From NCBI GenBank assembly GCA_965267425.1, contig OZ253959.1, forward strand, positions 2,418,001-2,482,000: a DNA stretch of 64,000 bases, written 5' to 3'. Source of the stretch: G965267425 sp965267425 (GTDB lineage Bacteria > Bacteroidota > Bacteroidia > Flavobacteriales_E > Vicingaceae). Within the stretch, counting starts at the first letter, position 1; each line of letters starts with the position of its first letter. Shown one piece after another: positions 16,719 to 25,692 of this stretch. The notes beneath the pieces were generated by a model. It saw nothing but the letters and a program-made list of their open reading frames with translations. It had not been told where the DNA came from and ran no database searches. A program made the translations under genes and the position numbers.

Positions 16719-17837
16719 TTGGGTGCTAAACTAAAAATATACCATGGTACGATCAGTATCGCGGGAATTGGTGGTTTCCTGGCGCATTTTGAGCAATTAA
16801 AGGGTCATTCGTCGGATTTCATTCCCTATGTTAAAAACAAAACCACCAATTTCAATGAAAAGCCACTAGGGACTAACCATATATTCATTTTATTTCGTCC
16901 TTTTGTAATTGCATTTTTCTTTCTAAAGTGTCTATTCAAATATGATACGTTTCACTTTTACTTCGGTGAAACTTTTTTACCCTTTAACTTGGATTTACCT
17001 GTCCTTAGATTATTTGGTAAAAAAATAATAATGACCTATTGCGGATCTGAAGTTCGATTAATTGATTTAGTTGATAGACAAAGGAATCCGTATACTGACT
17101 TGGTTAAATTCAATGGGCTTGATCAATCCAAAAGTTCATTTGTGAAATTGAAAAATAAAATAAGAAAACTATATAATTTCAAGTATAATCATCCAGATTT
17201 CGATAAGCGAAAAGTTCAGATGATGAAATTTCAAAATCGGTTTATCAAAAAATTTATCGCTATAAGAGATAATTATGCACATGCTAATTATGTAATTCCC
17301 GAAGATAAATTAGAATCAAATATTCTGATCAATAACATTTCAGTAGAGGCACCAATTGAATTTGTACCAACTGGAAATAGTATTCCCGTAATCGCACACG
17401 CACCAACTCATCCTGAGGCCAAAGGATCTTTGTTTATTGAAAGAGCTTTGAATGAACTGGAATCCGAAGGTGTAGCATTTGAATACGTAAAATTGCATTT
17501 TATGCCATTTAAAGAAGCTCAAAACATACTAAAGAACAAAGCTGATATAATCATTGATCAATTGCTTGTCGGAAGTTTTGGTTCAATTTCAGTGGAGGCT
17601 ATGTCTTATGCTAAACCAGTTGTTTGTTATATAATGGATGACGTATTAAAAAACCATTGTCATGATGTTCCAATCTACAATGCTAACCCAGATAACATTA
17701 AAGAAAAACTACGTGATTTGATTCTGAACCAATCACTTAGGGAAGAATTGGGTAAAAAGGGTTCCCAATACATAGAAAAATATTACAATAAAGAAAAAAT
17801 GATCAATCGACTTCTTGAAGTTTATCAAGAGCTTTAA
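16719..17837 (+). CDS. Glycosyltransferase (GT4-like)
   Basis: 372 residues. An in-frame stop at 16701 and the absence of an ATG before conserved sequence make TTG 16719 the best start (protein begins MGAKLKIYHGTISIAG). The first half has KKIIMTYCGSEVR; the second half has the donor-binding pattern APTHPEAKGS, DIIIDQLLVGSFGSISVEAM and AKPVVCYI, as in GT-B retaining glycosyltransferases. Cluster context points to surface glycan assembly with the sulfotransferase. The stop TAA is shared with the convergent LamG gene's stop (TTAA). Confidence 0.78.
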   Translation: MGAKLKIYHGTISIAGIGGFLAHFEQLKGHSSDFIPYVKNKTTNFNEKPLGTNHIFILFRPFVIAFFFLKCLFKYDTFHFYFGETFLPFNLDLPVLRLFGKKIIMTYCGSEVRLIDLVDRQRNPYTDLVKFNGLDQSKSSFVKLKNKIRKLYNFKYNHPDFDKRKVQMMKFQNRFIKKFIAIRDNYAHANYVIPEDKLESNILINNISVEAPIEFVPTGNSIPVIAHAPTHPEAKGSLFIERALNELESEGVAFEYVKLHFMPFKEAQNILKNKADIIIDQLLVGSFGSISVEAMSYAKPVVCYIMDDVLKNHCHDVPIYNANPDNIKEKLRDLILNQSLREELGKKGSQYIEKYYNKEKMINRLLEVYQEL

Positions 17838-18859
17838 TCAGATATCATTATTTTTTCAAGTATCACTTGATCATCATTTCTCAATTCAATAATATACATT
17901 CCTTCTCGCAGATTATCTAGGTTCATGGAATGCATTTGATTTTGCAAATTAAATTCTTCATAGACTATTTTACCTGTCATTGTACGAACCATCAAGTTGT
18001 AATTTTTATCGACAGGCTTTCCAAAATCGATGGTCAAAATTCCATCAGTAGGGTTAGGAAACATCTGAATTGAATTAATTAATTCATTATCCACAATTAC
18101 TGTTGGTACACTTGGGGTATCACAAAGTGCTTCAAGTTCCGTTGAAGACAAGGCCCTGTTCCAAACAGCAAAATCGTCCATATCTCCATTAAAATAACAA
18201 TGGGTATAAACACCCGGAGCCGATTCACATGGTCTTCTGCCTAATGCTCCAGCTATTTCAAAATAAACTAAGGAATCACCATTTCCAGTGTAGCTTCCCC
18301 CCGCATCTTCGCAATCAATATAAACATCAACGTCAAGATGGCTGTTATATACAATGGCTATCTGATGCCAACTAGTTGTTGTAAGCAATGAATCACTTAC
18401 TTTCGAAATTCTTGCATTCGGACCAATGCCTCCAGTTCCATCTCCATATGCACCGGCTACCTGGCCAATTCCTGCTCCACCCGCAGCCGAGAAATACCCG
18501 GAATAACTACCCAATGAATCTTCTATTGTAAACCATTCATTTCCTGCTAATGTAAGATTTGTCAAATTAACCCAAAATGAAACGGTAAAAGGAAAATCAG
18601 GTCTGAGTAAGCTGTTATTCGGAGTAATGACATAATCATTTGTTCCGTCAAACGAAATGGCGCTACTTGAATTACCATAACGATCTGTTACAAATGTGGC
18701 ACCATTATTTATCCCATCCAGATTATTTACACTGGCATCATTAACATTTCCTTGAAAATCATAATGAACAATCAATCCATTTTGTGGAATTTGACCAACC
18801 AAATGAAGACACGATAGAAAAAAGACTGCAAAAAGAAGATTTTTAATGAGAGCATCCAT
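17834..18859 (-). CDS. Secreted LamG-domain protein with type IX secretion sorting tail
   Basis: 341 residues from ATG 18859 (a GTG seven codons earlier is possible). Signal peptide MDALIKNLLFAVFFLSC..., then a LamG/concanavalin-like domain (GLIVHYDFQGNVNDAS; ISFDGTNDYVI; FTVSFWVNLTNLT; ending DDFAVWNRALSSTELEAL) up to about residue 250. The last ~75 residues, starting MFPNPTDGILTIDF and ending with an alternating GMYIIELRNDD pattern, are a type A Por/T9SS C-terminal sorting domain. So it is exported and probably attached to the cell surface; LamG suggests binding to carbohydrate or protein. Assignment of domains is firm, function unknown. Confidence 0.85.
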   Translation of the reverse strand: MDALIKNLLFAVFFLSCLHLVGQIPQNGLIVHYDFQGNVNDASVNNLDGINNGATFVTDRYGNSSSAISFDGTNDYVITPNNSLLRPDFPFTVSFWVNLTNLTLAGNEWFTIEDSLGSYSGYFSAAGGAGIGQVAGAYGDGTGGIGPNARISKVSDSLLTTTSWHQIAIVYNSHLDVDVYIDCEDAGGSYTGNGDSLVYFEIAGALGRRPCESAPGVYTHCYFNGDMDDFAVWNRALSSTELEALCDTPSVPTVIVDNELINSIQMFPNPTDGILTIDFGKPVDKNYNLMVRTMTGKIVYEEFNLQNQMHSMNLDNLREGMYIIELRNDDQVILEKIMISD

Positions 18860-18898
18860 AGTTTTAAAAGTTGATTTCACTTCTAAACTACGTCATTC

Positions 18899-20185
18899 TC
18901 ACCTCTTTTCCAATGGCACAAAATCGCGGTGGTTAGACCCTGTGTAAATTTGACGTGGTCTTCCAATAGGTTCTCCATTCTCTCGCATCTCCTTCCATTG
19001 TGCAATCCAACCTGGAAGTCTTCCCAATGCAAACATCACTGTAAACATTTGCGTAGGAATACCAATGGCTCTATAGATGATGCCTGAATAGAAATCCACA
19101 TTAGGATATAATTTTCTTTCTACAAAATAATCATCCTCCAATGCAGCTTGTTCCAATTTTTTGGCAATATCCAGTACTGGATCATTGATACCTAATTTTC
19201 CAAGGACATTGTCAGCAGCCTTTTTGATGATCTTTGCCCTTGGGTCAAAATTCTTATATACCCGATGTCCAAATCCCATCAAGCGGAATGGATCATTTTT
19301 GTCTTTGGCTTTTGCCAGGTATTTGTCCACATTTCCACCGTCTTTTCGAATGCTTTCCAACATTTCAATTACCGCCTGGTTAGCACCTCCATGTAAAGGC
19401 CCCCACAGTGCATTGATTCCAGCGGATATAGAAGCATACAGACTGGCATGAGAAGATCCAACAATTCGTACAGTAGACGTAGAACAATTTTGCTCGTGTT
19501 CAGCATGTAAAATGAGTAACTTATCCAATGCATCAACAACCACTGGATCAACTTCAAAAGGATGGGTTGGCAAGGCAAACATCATTTTTAGGAAGTTGCT
19601 CACATAATCCAGACTGTTGTCTGGGTAATTAACAGGATGTCCATTTTCATTCTTAAATGACCAAGCAGCCAACGTAGGCATTTTGGCCAACATGCGAATT
19701 ATGCTCAATTCAACAGCTTCAGCAGAACGGTTTGGATCCAATGATTCAGGATAAAATGCAGTCAATGAAGAAATAAGTGAAGAAAGTACTCCCATTGGAT
19801 GGGCCTTTGAAGGAAAGCCGTCCAAAATATTTTTCACTTCTTCATTTACAAGTGTATGCAACTTTATGCTGTTGCTAAACTCATGCAATTGTTCTTTGTT
19901 CGGTAATTCCCCGAATATGATCAAATAGGCAACATCAATAAACGTGGATTTCTCTGCTAAATCTTCAATCGAATAACCGCGATAACGCAAAATGCCTTTC
20001 TCCCCATCCAAAAAAGTAATTGCGCTTGTGGTTGAACCCGTATTCTTAAATCCTGGATCAAGTGTAATGATTCCACTTTGACCACGCAATTTACTTATAT
20101 CAACAGCCAATTCCTGTTCAGTTCCTTCAATAACAGGCAGTTTATAAACTTGATCCTTAAATTTTAGCTCGGCGAATTCCTCCAT
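18899..20185 (-). CDS. gltA: Citrate synthase (type II)
   Basis: Condenses acetyl-CoA with oxaloacetate in the TCA cycle. 428 residues, the length of the hexameric type II enzyme. Catalytic motifs: WGPLHGGANQAV (His), GFGHRVYKNFDPRA (His) and YSGIIYRAIG (the nearby Asp is in NVDFYSG). Last gene of the carA-eno-gltA run, 76 bp behind eno. Confidence 0.97.
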   Translation of the reverse strand: MEEFAELKFKDQVYKLPVIEGTEQELAVDISKLRGQSGIITLDPGFKNTGSTTSAITFLDGEKGILRYRGYSIEDLAEKSTFIDVAYLIIFGELPNKEQLHEFSNSIKLHTLVNEEVKNILDGFPSKAHPMGVLSSLISSLTAFYPESLDPNRSAEAVELSIIRMLAKMPTLAAWSFKNENGHPVNYPDNSLDYVSNFLKMMFALPTHPFEVDPVVVDALDKLLILHAEHEQNCSTSTVRIVGSSHASLYASISAGINALWGPLHGGANQAVIEMLESIRKDGGNVDKYLAKAKDKNDPFRLMGFGHRVYKNFDPRAKIIKKAADNVLGKLGINDPVLDIAKKLEQAALEDDYFVERKLYPNVDFYSGIIYRAIGIPTQMFTVMFALGRLPGWIAQWKEMRENGEPIGRPRQIYTGSNHRDFVPLEKR

Positions 20186-20261
20186 TTTATTACAATTATG
20201 ATGCTGTCTTTGGCGACAGGCTAAGTTAGACTGAAATCCTCTAATTTACAAGGACTACCTT

Positions 20262-21545
20262 CTAAAGGTATTTGAATTTTTTACCCGGATATTCAGCGTT
20301 GGAACCCAACATTTCTTCAATTCGTAACAATTGATTGTATTTTGACATTCTATCGGACCTTGAAGCTGAGCCAGTTTTAATTTGCCCAGTATTCAATCCA
20401 ACAGCCAAATCCGCAATGGTATGATCTTCTGTCTCTCCAGAACGATGACTCATTACAGCGGTATATTTATTGGCATTTGCCAATTCAACTGCCTGAATGG
20501 TTTCAGTTAATGTTCCAATCTGATTCACTTTTACCAATATTGAATTGGCTATGTTTTGATCAATTCCTTTACCCAATCTTTCCACATTGGTTACAAATAA
20601 ATCATCACCTACCAATTGCACTTTGGAGCCAATTACATCCGTAAGTTCTTTCCATCCATCCCAATCGTCTTCTGCCATTCCATCTTCAATGGAAACAATC
20701 GGATATTTTTCTGTCCAGTTTTTCCAAAACGAGGCCATTTCAGACGAAGACAACTTATCTCCGGTTGAAGATAAGTGGTACTTATTATCATTGGCGTCGT
20801 AAAACTCTGATGAAGCTGCATCAAGGGCAATATAGATATCTTCCCCAGGTTTGTATCCAGCTTTCTCAATTGCCTGCAACACAACTTCCAATGCTTCTTC
20901 ATTGGACTTTAAATTGGGAGCAAAGCCTCCTTCATCTCCCACATTGGTCGAATGACCTTGTTTTTTCAATACATCCTTTAAATGATGAAAAACCTCAGTC
21001 CCCATTCGTAATGCATGCCCAAAAGATTCAGCACCAAAAGGCATGACCATAAACTCCTGTACATCAATATTGTTATCTGCGTGAGATCCACCATTTAATA
21101 TGTTCATCATAGGCACTGGCATTACCTTGGCCCTCATACCTCCTACGTATTTAAACAATGGCATGCGCAATTCTTCAGCAGCTGCTTTGGCAACGGCTAA
21201 CGAAACTCCTAAAATGGCGTTTGCACCAAGATTCGCTTTGTTAGGAGATCCATCCAAATCAATTAATAACCGATCAATGATGCCCTGCTCCAATATGTAT
21301 TTATTGCGCAACTCTTCATTGATAGTAGTATTGATATTTTGAATCGCTTTTCGAACTCCTTTACCCATATACATGCCAGGATCATTATCGCGAAGTTCAA
21401 CAGCTTCATGAATTCCTGTTGAAGCTCCAGATGGAACTGCCGCACGACCCATCACTCCATTTGTGGTGATGACATCCACCTCCAAAGTTGGATTTCCTCT
21501 AGAATCTAGAATTTGTCTGGCGGAAATGTCTCCTATATAACTCAT
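20262..21545 (-). CDS. eno: Enolase
   Basis: Interconverts 2-phosphoglycerate and phosphoenolpyruvate. 427 residues. Motifs: SGASTGIHEAVELRD, the SIEDGMAEDDWDG strand, GDDLFVTNVERL (metal Asp), LVKVNQIGTLTE (catalytic Lys) and the SHRSGETED signature. The start overlaps the carA stop by 4 bp (ATGA on the minus strand), a coupling of glycolysis with pyrimidine/arginine synthesis genes also seen in other Flavobacteriia. Confidence 0.98.
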   Translation of the reverse strand: MSYIGDISARQILDSRGNPTLEVDVITTNGVMGRAAVPSGASTGIHEAVELRDNDPGMYMGKGVRKAIQNINTTINEELRNKYILEQGIIDRLLIDLDGSPNKANLGANAILGVSLAVAKAAAEELRMPLFKYVGGMRAKVMPVPMMNILNGGSHADNNIDVQEFMVMPFGAESFGHALRMGTEVFHHLKDVLKKQGHSTNVGDEGGFAPNLKSNEEALEVVLQAIEKAGYKPGEDIYIALDAASSEFYDANDNKYHLSSTGDKLSSSEMASFWKNWTEKYPIVSIEDGMAEDDWDGWKELTDVIGSKVQLVGDDLFVTNVERLGKGIDQNIANSILVKVNQIGTLTETIQAVELANANKYTAVMSHRSGETEDHTIADLAVGLNTGQIKTGSASRSDRMSKYNQLLRIEEMLGSNAEYPGKKFKYL

Positions 21546-22663
21546 ACTTCTACTGCTTTATGAGATTTTTGCATGATGTCAACAAACTGATCAAATAAGT
21601 ATCGTGTATCCAATGGACCCGCTGCAGCCTCAGGGTGAAATTGTACAGAAAATGCCGGAGCTCCCTTAATCTGAATACCAGCTAACGTTCCATCATTTAA
21701 GTGTTCATGAGTAACTTCAATGTCAGGATGGTTTTTTGCAGCTTCCATATCCACTACAAACCCATGATTCTGAGAAGTCACCTCACTTTGTCCACTGACA
21801 AGGTTTTTAACCGGATGGTTTATCCCTCTGTGTCCATTGTGCATTTTGGTGGTTGGTAGCCCACTTGCCAACGACAATACTTGATGTCCCAGGCAAATTC
21901 CAAACAACGGAATCTGCTTTTCTACAAATTGTTTCACCAATTCAATTACTTCAGTCAACGGAGCAGGATCCCCTGGCCCATTTGACAACATAATGCCATC
22001 AGGTTGCCATGACATCACTTCATCATAGTTGGTAGTCATTGGAAATACCCGGACTGAACAATTACGTTCGTTGAGACAACGAATGATATTGCGCTTGGTT
22101 CCTAAATCGATAAGTGCAACCTTAAAATCCTCCTTTTCAGCAGGAACATCAAAAATTTCTTTCGTACTCACTTTCGAAGCCAATTCTAATCCATCCATTG
22201 AAGGAACATCCTTTAACATCTTCTTTAAAGCTTCTACATCCGTGGTTTCATTGGAGATAATTACATTCATTGCACCTTTATCTCGAATATGTTCAACAAT
22301 TGCACGGGTATCAACATCTGAAACCACAACCTTCTTATGCTTTTCGAAATATTCAATAACACCTTCAGAAGCTCTGTATCTTGAATACATATTTGAAAAT
22401 CGTTTACAAATCAATCCTGAGATTTTCATTTCATCCGATTCCTGATCTTCAGTAACGACTCCATAATTACCAATGTGCGGTGTAGTACAAACTAATATTT
22501 GTCCGTAATAGGAAGGATCTGTAAAGATTTCCTGGTACCCGGTCATACCCGTGTTGAAGCAAATTTCTCCGGTTGCTGTTCCTTTATATCCAACCGCCTT
22601 ACCTTCAAATACGGTTCCATCCTCCAAAAGCACAATTCCTTTGTCTTGATGTTGATATTTCAT
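21542..22663 (-). CDS. carA: Carbamoyl-phosphate synthase small subunit
   Basis: Glutaminase subunit that supplies ammonia to CarB for carbamoyl phosphate. 373 residues from ATG 22663 (MKYQHQDKGIVLLEDG). An upstream in-frame start at 22696 is rejected because its 11 extra residues would be encoded by the terminator of the ribosomal operon. Motifs: MTGYQEIFTDPSY, class I amidotransferase GICLGHQVLSLA (nucleophile Cys) and QFHPEA (His-Glu). carB is not in the window. It starts 17 bp beyond the rplQ terminator, so it is transcribed by read-through or from a promoter hidden in that region. Confidence 0.96.
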   Translation of the reverse strand: MKYQHQDKGIVLLEDGTVFEGKAVGYKGTATGEICFNTGMTGYQEIFTDPSYYGQILVCTTPHIGNYGVVTEDQESDEMKISGLICKRFSNMYSRYRASEGVIEYFEKHKKVVVSDVDTRAIVEHIRDKGAMNVIISNETTDVEALKKMLKDVPSMDGLELASKVSTKEIFDVPAEKEDFKVALIDLGTKRNIIRCLNERNCSVRVFPMTTNYDEVMSWQPDGIMLSNGPGDPAPLTEVIELVKQFVEKQIPLFGICLGHQVLSLASGLPTTKMHNGHRGINHPVKNLVSGQSEVTSQNHGFVVDMEAAKNHPDIEVTHEHLNDGTLAGIQIKGAPAFSVQFHPEAAAGPLDTRYLFDQFVDIMQKSHKAVEV

Positions 22664-22671
22664 ATTTCTTA

Positions 22672-22713
22672 AATTAAAAAAAATGGGATAACACAATACG
22701 TATTATCCCATTT
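22672..22713 (-). terminator. Intrinsic terminator of the ribosomal-protein supercluster
   Basis: Perfect 11-bp inverted repeat AAATGGGATAA / TTATCCCATTT (22681-22691 and 22703-22713) with an 11-base loop. Read on the minus strand, it is followed by a run of Ts (22680 to 22672). It lies 29 bp after the rplQ stop and ends just before carA. Confidence 0.88.
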
Positions 22714-22742
22714 AATATTTAGTTTATTTCCTTCAATTCTGT

Positions 22743-23633
22743 CTATTCCTTGTCTTCTTTGTTATCAGATTCCTCTGTGTTCTCTTCACCTTTTTCACCA
22801 TCATCATCGGCTTTCGCTTCTGCTTTTGGCTCTTCGGCCTTTTCTTCAGCAGGCGTTTCAGCTTTTACCTCTGGTTCTGCTGTCTTCTCTTCAACAGGAG
22901 CTTCAGCTTTCACTTCTGGTTCAGCAGCTTTCTCTTCAGCAGGAGCTTCGGCTTTTGGCTCTTCTACTTTTTCTTCAACAGGTGCTTCAGCTTTAACTTC
23001 TGGTTCGGCAGCTTTCTCTTCAGCAGGAGCTTCAGCTTTTGGCTCTTCTACTTTTTTTTCTACCGATGCTTCAGCTTTAACTTCTGGTTCGGCAGCTTTC
23101 TCTTCAGCAGGAGCCTCAGTTACTTCCTCAACTACTGCGTCTTCAATAACAGCATCTTCTGTTGAAGCTTCAACATTTGCTGTTTCAGCGGTAGCTGTTG
23201 GAGTTGCTGTTACTTTTCCTCCTCGACGTCTTCTTCTTGAAGATTTCTTTTCTTTTTTCTCTGTAACGTACAACTCATTGAAATCAACCAACTCAATCAA
23301 ACACATGTCTGCATTGTCACCGAGTCTTGTTCCTGTCTTCAGAATTCGCGTATATCCACCTTCTCTTTCCGCAACCTTAGGAGCCACTTCTCTGAATAGT
23401 TCACTCACAATATCCTTGTTCTGTAAGTATCTGAACACTTGTCGTCTGGAATGCGTACTATCTGTCTTAGAACGATTGATAATCGGTTCAACAAACTTCC
23501 TCAACTCCTTGGCCTTAGCAACAGTTGTATTGATTCGCTTGTGTTGAATAAGTGAGCAAGCCATGTTTGCCAACATTGCTTTTCTGTGCGCACTTGTGCG
23601 ACTCAAATGATTTATTCTTTTTCCGTGTCTCAT
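22743..23633 (-). CDS. rplQ: 50S ribosomal protein L17 with long acidic repetitive tail
   Basis: Residues 1-122 are a normal L17 (MRHGKRINHLSRTSAHRKAM, ... DNADMCLIELVDFNELYVTE), which sits near the exit tunnel on the solvent side of the 50S subunit. The family is normally about 115-170 residues; this protein has 296. After a basic patch (SSRRRRRGGK, 131-140) comes a 156-residue tail of Ala, Glu, Pro, Lys and Val, with three 28-residue repeats and an acidic end. The tail is probably disordered and extends from the ribosome. Last gene of the supercluster, 31 bp behind rpoA. Core assignment is certain; the tail's role is unknown. Confidence 0.96.
   Translation of the reverse strand: MRHGKRINHLSRTSAHRKAMLANMACSLIQHKRINTTVAKAKELRKFVEPIINRSKTDSTHSRRQVFRYLQNKDIVSELFREVAPKVAEREGGYTRILKTGTRLGDNADMCLIELVDFNELYVTEKKEKKSSRRRRRGGKVTATPTATAETANVEASTEDAVIEDAVVEEVTEAPAEEKAAEPEVKAEASVEKKVEEPKAEAPAEEKAAEPEVKAEAPVEEKVEEPKAEAPAEEKAAEPEVKAEAPVEEKTAEPEVKAETPAEEKAEEPKAEAKADDDGEKGEENTEESDNKEDKE
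22815..23117. repeat. 84-bp in-frame tandem repeat in the rplQ tail
   Basis: The block CAGCAGGAGC recurs at 22937, 23021 and 23105, exactly 84 bp apart. Each unit encodes 28 residues of the form EAPAEEKAAEPEVKA plus EAPVEEKVEEPKA (L17 residues 173-200, 201-228 and 229 on); the last unit is scrambled. In-frame repeat length means copy-number change would not break the protein. Confidence 0.88.
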
Positions 23634-23664
23634 CTTATCTCGAAATGTGTTCTAACGAACTCAA

Positions 23665-24657
23665 TTAGTCTTTATCCAGTTGATATTTGGCTACGTTCAT
23701 GCCAAAATGTAATCCTTTTGACTCTACCAATTCATCCAATTCAGTAAGCGATTTCTTACCGAAGTTTCTGAACTTCAAAAGGTCGTTTTTATTAAATCTC
23801 ACCAATTCTCCCAATGTCTCAACATCAGCAGCTTTAAGGCAATTCAATGCACGTACTGACAAATCCATATCAACCAATTTGGATTTCAATAGCTGACGCA
23901 TATGAAGTGTATCTTCATCAAATTCTTCAACAGAAGATTTAGACTCAGACTCCAACGTGATTTTTTCGTCAGAGAACAACATAAAGTGATGAATCAAAAT
24001 CTTAGCTGCTTCTTTTAACGCTTCTTTCGGATGAATTGACCCATCAGACTCAATCTCAATGTTCAATTTCTCGTAATCCGTTTTTTGTTCTACCCTGAAA
24101 TTTTCAATATCGTATCGAACGTTTCTGATAGGCGTGTAGATTGCATCGATGTTAATTGCACCTACAACTTCATCTTCAACTACATTCTCCTCAGAAGGCA
24201 CATATCCACGACCGCTTCCAATATTAATTTCCATTTCAAGTTTAACAGAAGGATCCATATTGCAAATCACAAAATCTGGATTCAATACTTGAAAAGCAGT
24301 TGTATTTTTTCCAATATCTCCTGCTGTAAAAGTTTCCTGACCTGTCACAACCACTTTTACTTTTTCCTCAGAGGTATCTTCAATTTGTTTTCTGAATCGT
24401 ACCTGTTTGAAATTAAGCACCATGGTACTCACATCTTCTACCACTCCTTTGATAGAAGAAAATTCGTGATCAACACCTTCAATTTTGATAGAATTAATTG
24501 CATTTCCTTCTAATGAAGAAAGCAATATCCTTCTCAACGCATTTCCTATTGTAATTCCGTAACCTGGCTCCAAAGGTCGAAATTCAAACTTACCGATGAA
24601 ATCATCGGATTGAATCATAATTACCTTATCAGGTTTTTGGAAATCTAATATTGCCAT
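23665..24657 (-). CDS. rpoA: DNA-directed RNA polymerase subunit alpha
   Basis: 330 residues, standard length. The N-terminal dimerisation domain has FEFRPLEPGYGITIGNALRR and the C-terminal domain has LNCLKAADVETLGELVRF and FRNFGKKSLTELDELV, the helix-hairpin-helix that binds UP-element DNA and activators. Nine bases behind rpsD and 31 before rplQ, as in the alpha operon of most bacteria. Confidence 0.99.
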   Translation of the reverse strand: MAILDFQKPDKVIMIQSDDFIGKFEFRPLEPGYGITIGNALRRILLSSLEGNAINSIKIEGVDHEFSSIKGVVEDVSTMVLNFKQVRFRKQIEDTSEEKVKVVVTGQETFTAGDIGKNTTAFQVLNPDFVICNMDPSVKLEMEINIGSGRGYVPSEENVVEDEVVGAINIDAIYTPIRNVRYDIENFRVEQKTDYEKLNIEIESDGSIHPKEALKEAAKILIHHFMLFSDEKITLESESKSSVEEFDEDTLHMRQLLKSKLVDMDLSVRALNCLKAADVETLGELVRFNKNDLLKFRNFGKKSLTELDELVESKGLHFGMNVAKYQLDKD

Positions 24658-24666
24658 AACACTTAT

Positions 24667-25269
24667 TTATTTAGAATACAATTCAACGATTAGTTGTTCT
24701 TTAATATTTTCTGGGATTTGTTCTCTTTGAGGAACATTGATAATTTTTCCTCCCATAGAAGCTGGATCCCAATCCAGCCAATCATAGTTTGTTCTATTGG
24801 CCAAAGAAGCTGTTATAGCTTCAAGAGATTTTGACTTTTCTCGAACACCAATGGTTACTCCTTCTTTTACATGGTAAGAAGGAACATTGACTATTTCACC
24901 ATCAACGGTAATGTGTCGATGTGTTACCAATTGTCTTGCAGCTCTTCTAGTGGAAGCAATTCCCAATCGATAAACGATATTGTCGAGTCTTGTTTCACAC
25001 AATTGCAAAAGAATTTCACCAGTAATTCCTTTCGCATGCGAAGCTTTCACAAATAAGTTTGAAAACTGACGCTCGAGGATACCATAGGTATATTTTGCCT
25101 TTTGCTTTTCTTGCAACTGGACAGCATATTCAGATTGCTTACCTCTTCTTTTGTTTGGGCCATGCATTCCAGGACCGTAATTTTTACGTTCCAATGCCTT
25201 GTCAGGTCCATAAATGGGTTCTCTGAACTTTCGTGCTATTTTAGACTTAGGGCCTCTGTACCTTGCCAT
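24667..25269 (-). CDS. rpsD: 30S ribosomal protein S4
   Basis: 200 residues. N-terminal MARYRGPKSKIARKF lacks the Cys cluster of zinc-binding S4, so this is the zinc-free type. The S4 RNA-binding domain LDNIVYRLGIASTRRAARQL is at about residues 91-110. A primary 16S binder and, in E. coli, translational repressor of the alpha operon; here it lies between rpsK (21 bp) and rpoA (9 bp). Confidence 0.99.
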   Translation of the reverse strand: MARYRGPKSKIARKFREPIYGPDKALERKNYGPGMHGPNKRRGKQSEYAVQLQEKQKAKYTYGILERQFSNLFVKASHAKGITGEILLQLCETRLDNIVYRLGIASTRRAARQLVTHRHITVDGEIVNVPSYHVKEGVTIGVREKSKSLEAITASLANRTNYDWLDWDPASMGGKIINVPQREQIPENIKEQLIVELYSK

Positions 25270-25290
25270 TCTGTTCGGTTCTTTAAATCG

Positions 25291-25677
25291 TTATACTCTT
25301 CTTCTTTTTGGAGGACGACATCCATTGTGTGGAATTGGTGTCACATCAACAATCTCTGTAACTTCAATTCCAGCATTGTGAATATTTCTGATTGCTGATT
25401 CTCTTCCAGAACCAGGACCTTTCACATATACTTTAACTTTTCTAAGACCAGCTTCAAATGCAGTCTTTGAACAATCTTGAGCAGCCAATTGTGCAGCATA
25501 AGGAGTATTTTTCTTAGACCCCCTAAATCCTTGCTTTCCTGCTGAAGACCAAGCAATCACCTGACCATTATTGTTGGTCAGTGAGATAATGATATTGTTA
25601 AAGGAAGCGTGGATATGAGCTTGTCCAACTGCTTCAACTTTAACATTCCGCTTCTTTTTTGATGCTGTTTTTGCCAT
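25291..25677 (-). CDS. rpsK: 30S ribosomal protein S11
   Basis: 128 residues, platform of the 30S subunit near the mRNA exit. AHIHASFNNIIISLTNNNG and the C-terminal PIPHNGCRPPKRRRV are diagnostic. 15 bp behind rpsM. Confidence 0.99.
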   Translation of the reverse strand: MAKTASKKKRNVKVEAVGQAHIHASFNNIIISLTNNNGQVIAWSSAGKQGFRGSKKNTPYAAQLAAQDCSKTAFEAGLRKVKVYVKGPGSGRESAIRNIHNAGIEVTEIVDVTPIPHNGCRPPKRRRV

Positions 25678-25692
25678 AATTCTCCAATTCTA

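Noticed and set aside
22664..22696. N-terminal extension of CarA
   Set aside because: The extra residues are encoded by the terminator hairpin and T-run of the ribosomal operon.
22750..23547. Long Ser/Ala-rich open frame on the plus strand opposite rplQ
   Set aside because: It is the antisense of the rplQ repeats; its composition follows from the GAA/GCT-rich codons of L17.
24085..24513. Open frame opposite rpoA on the plus strand
   Set aside because: Antisense to a universally conserved gene, no start signal, no recognisable domain.
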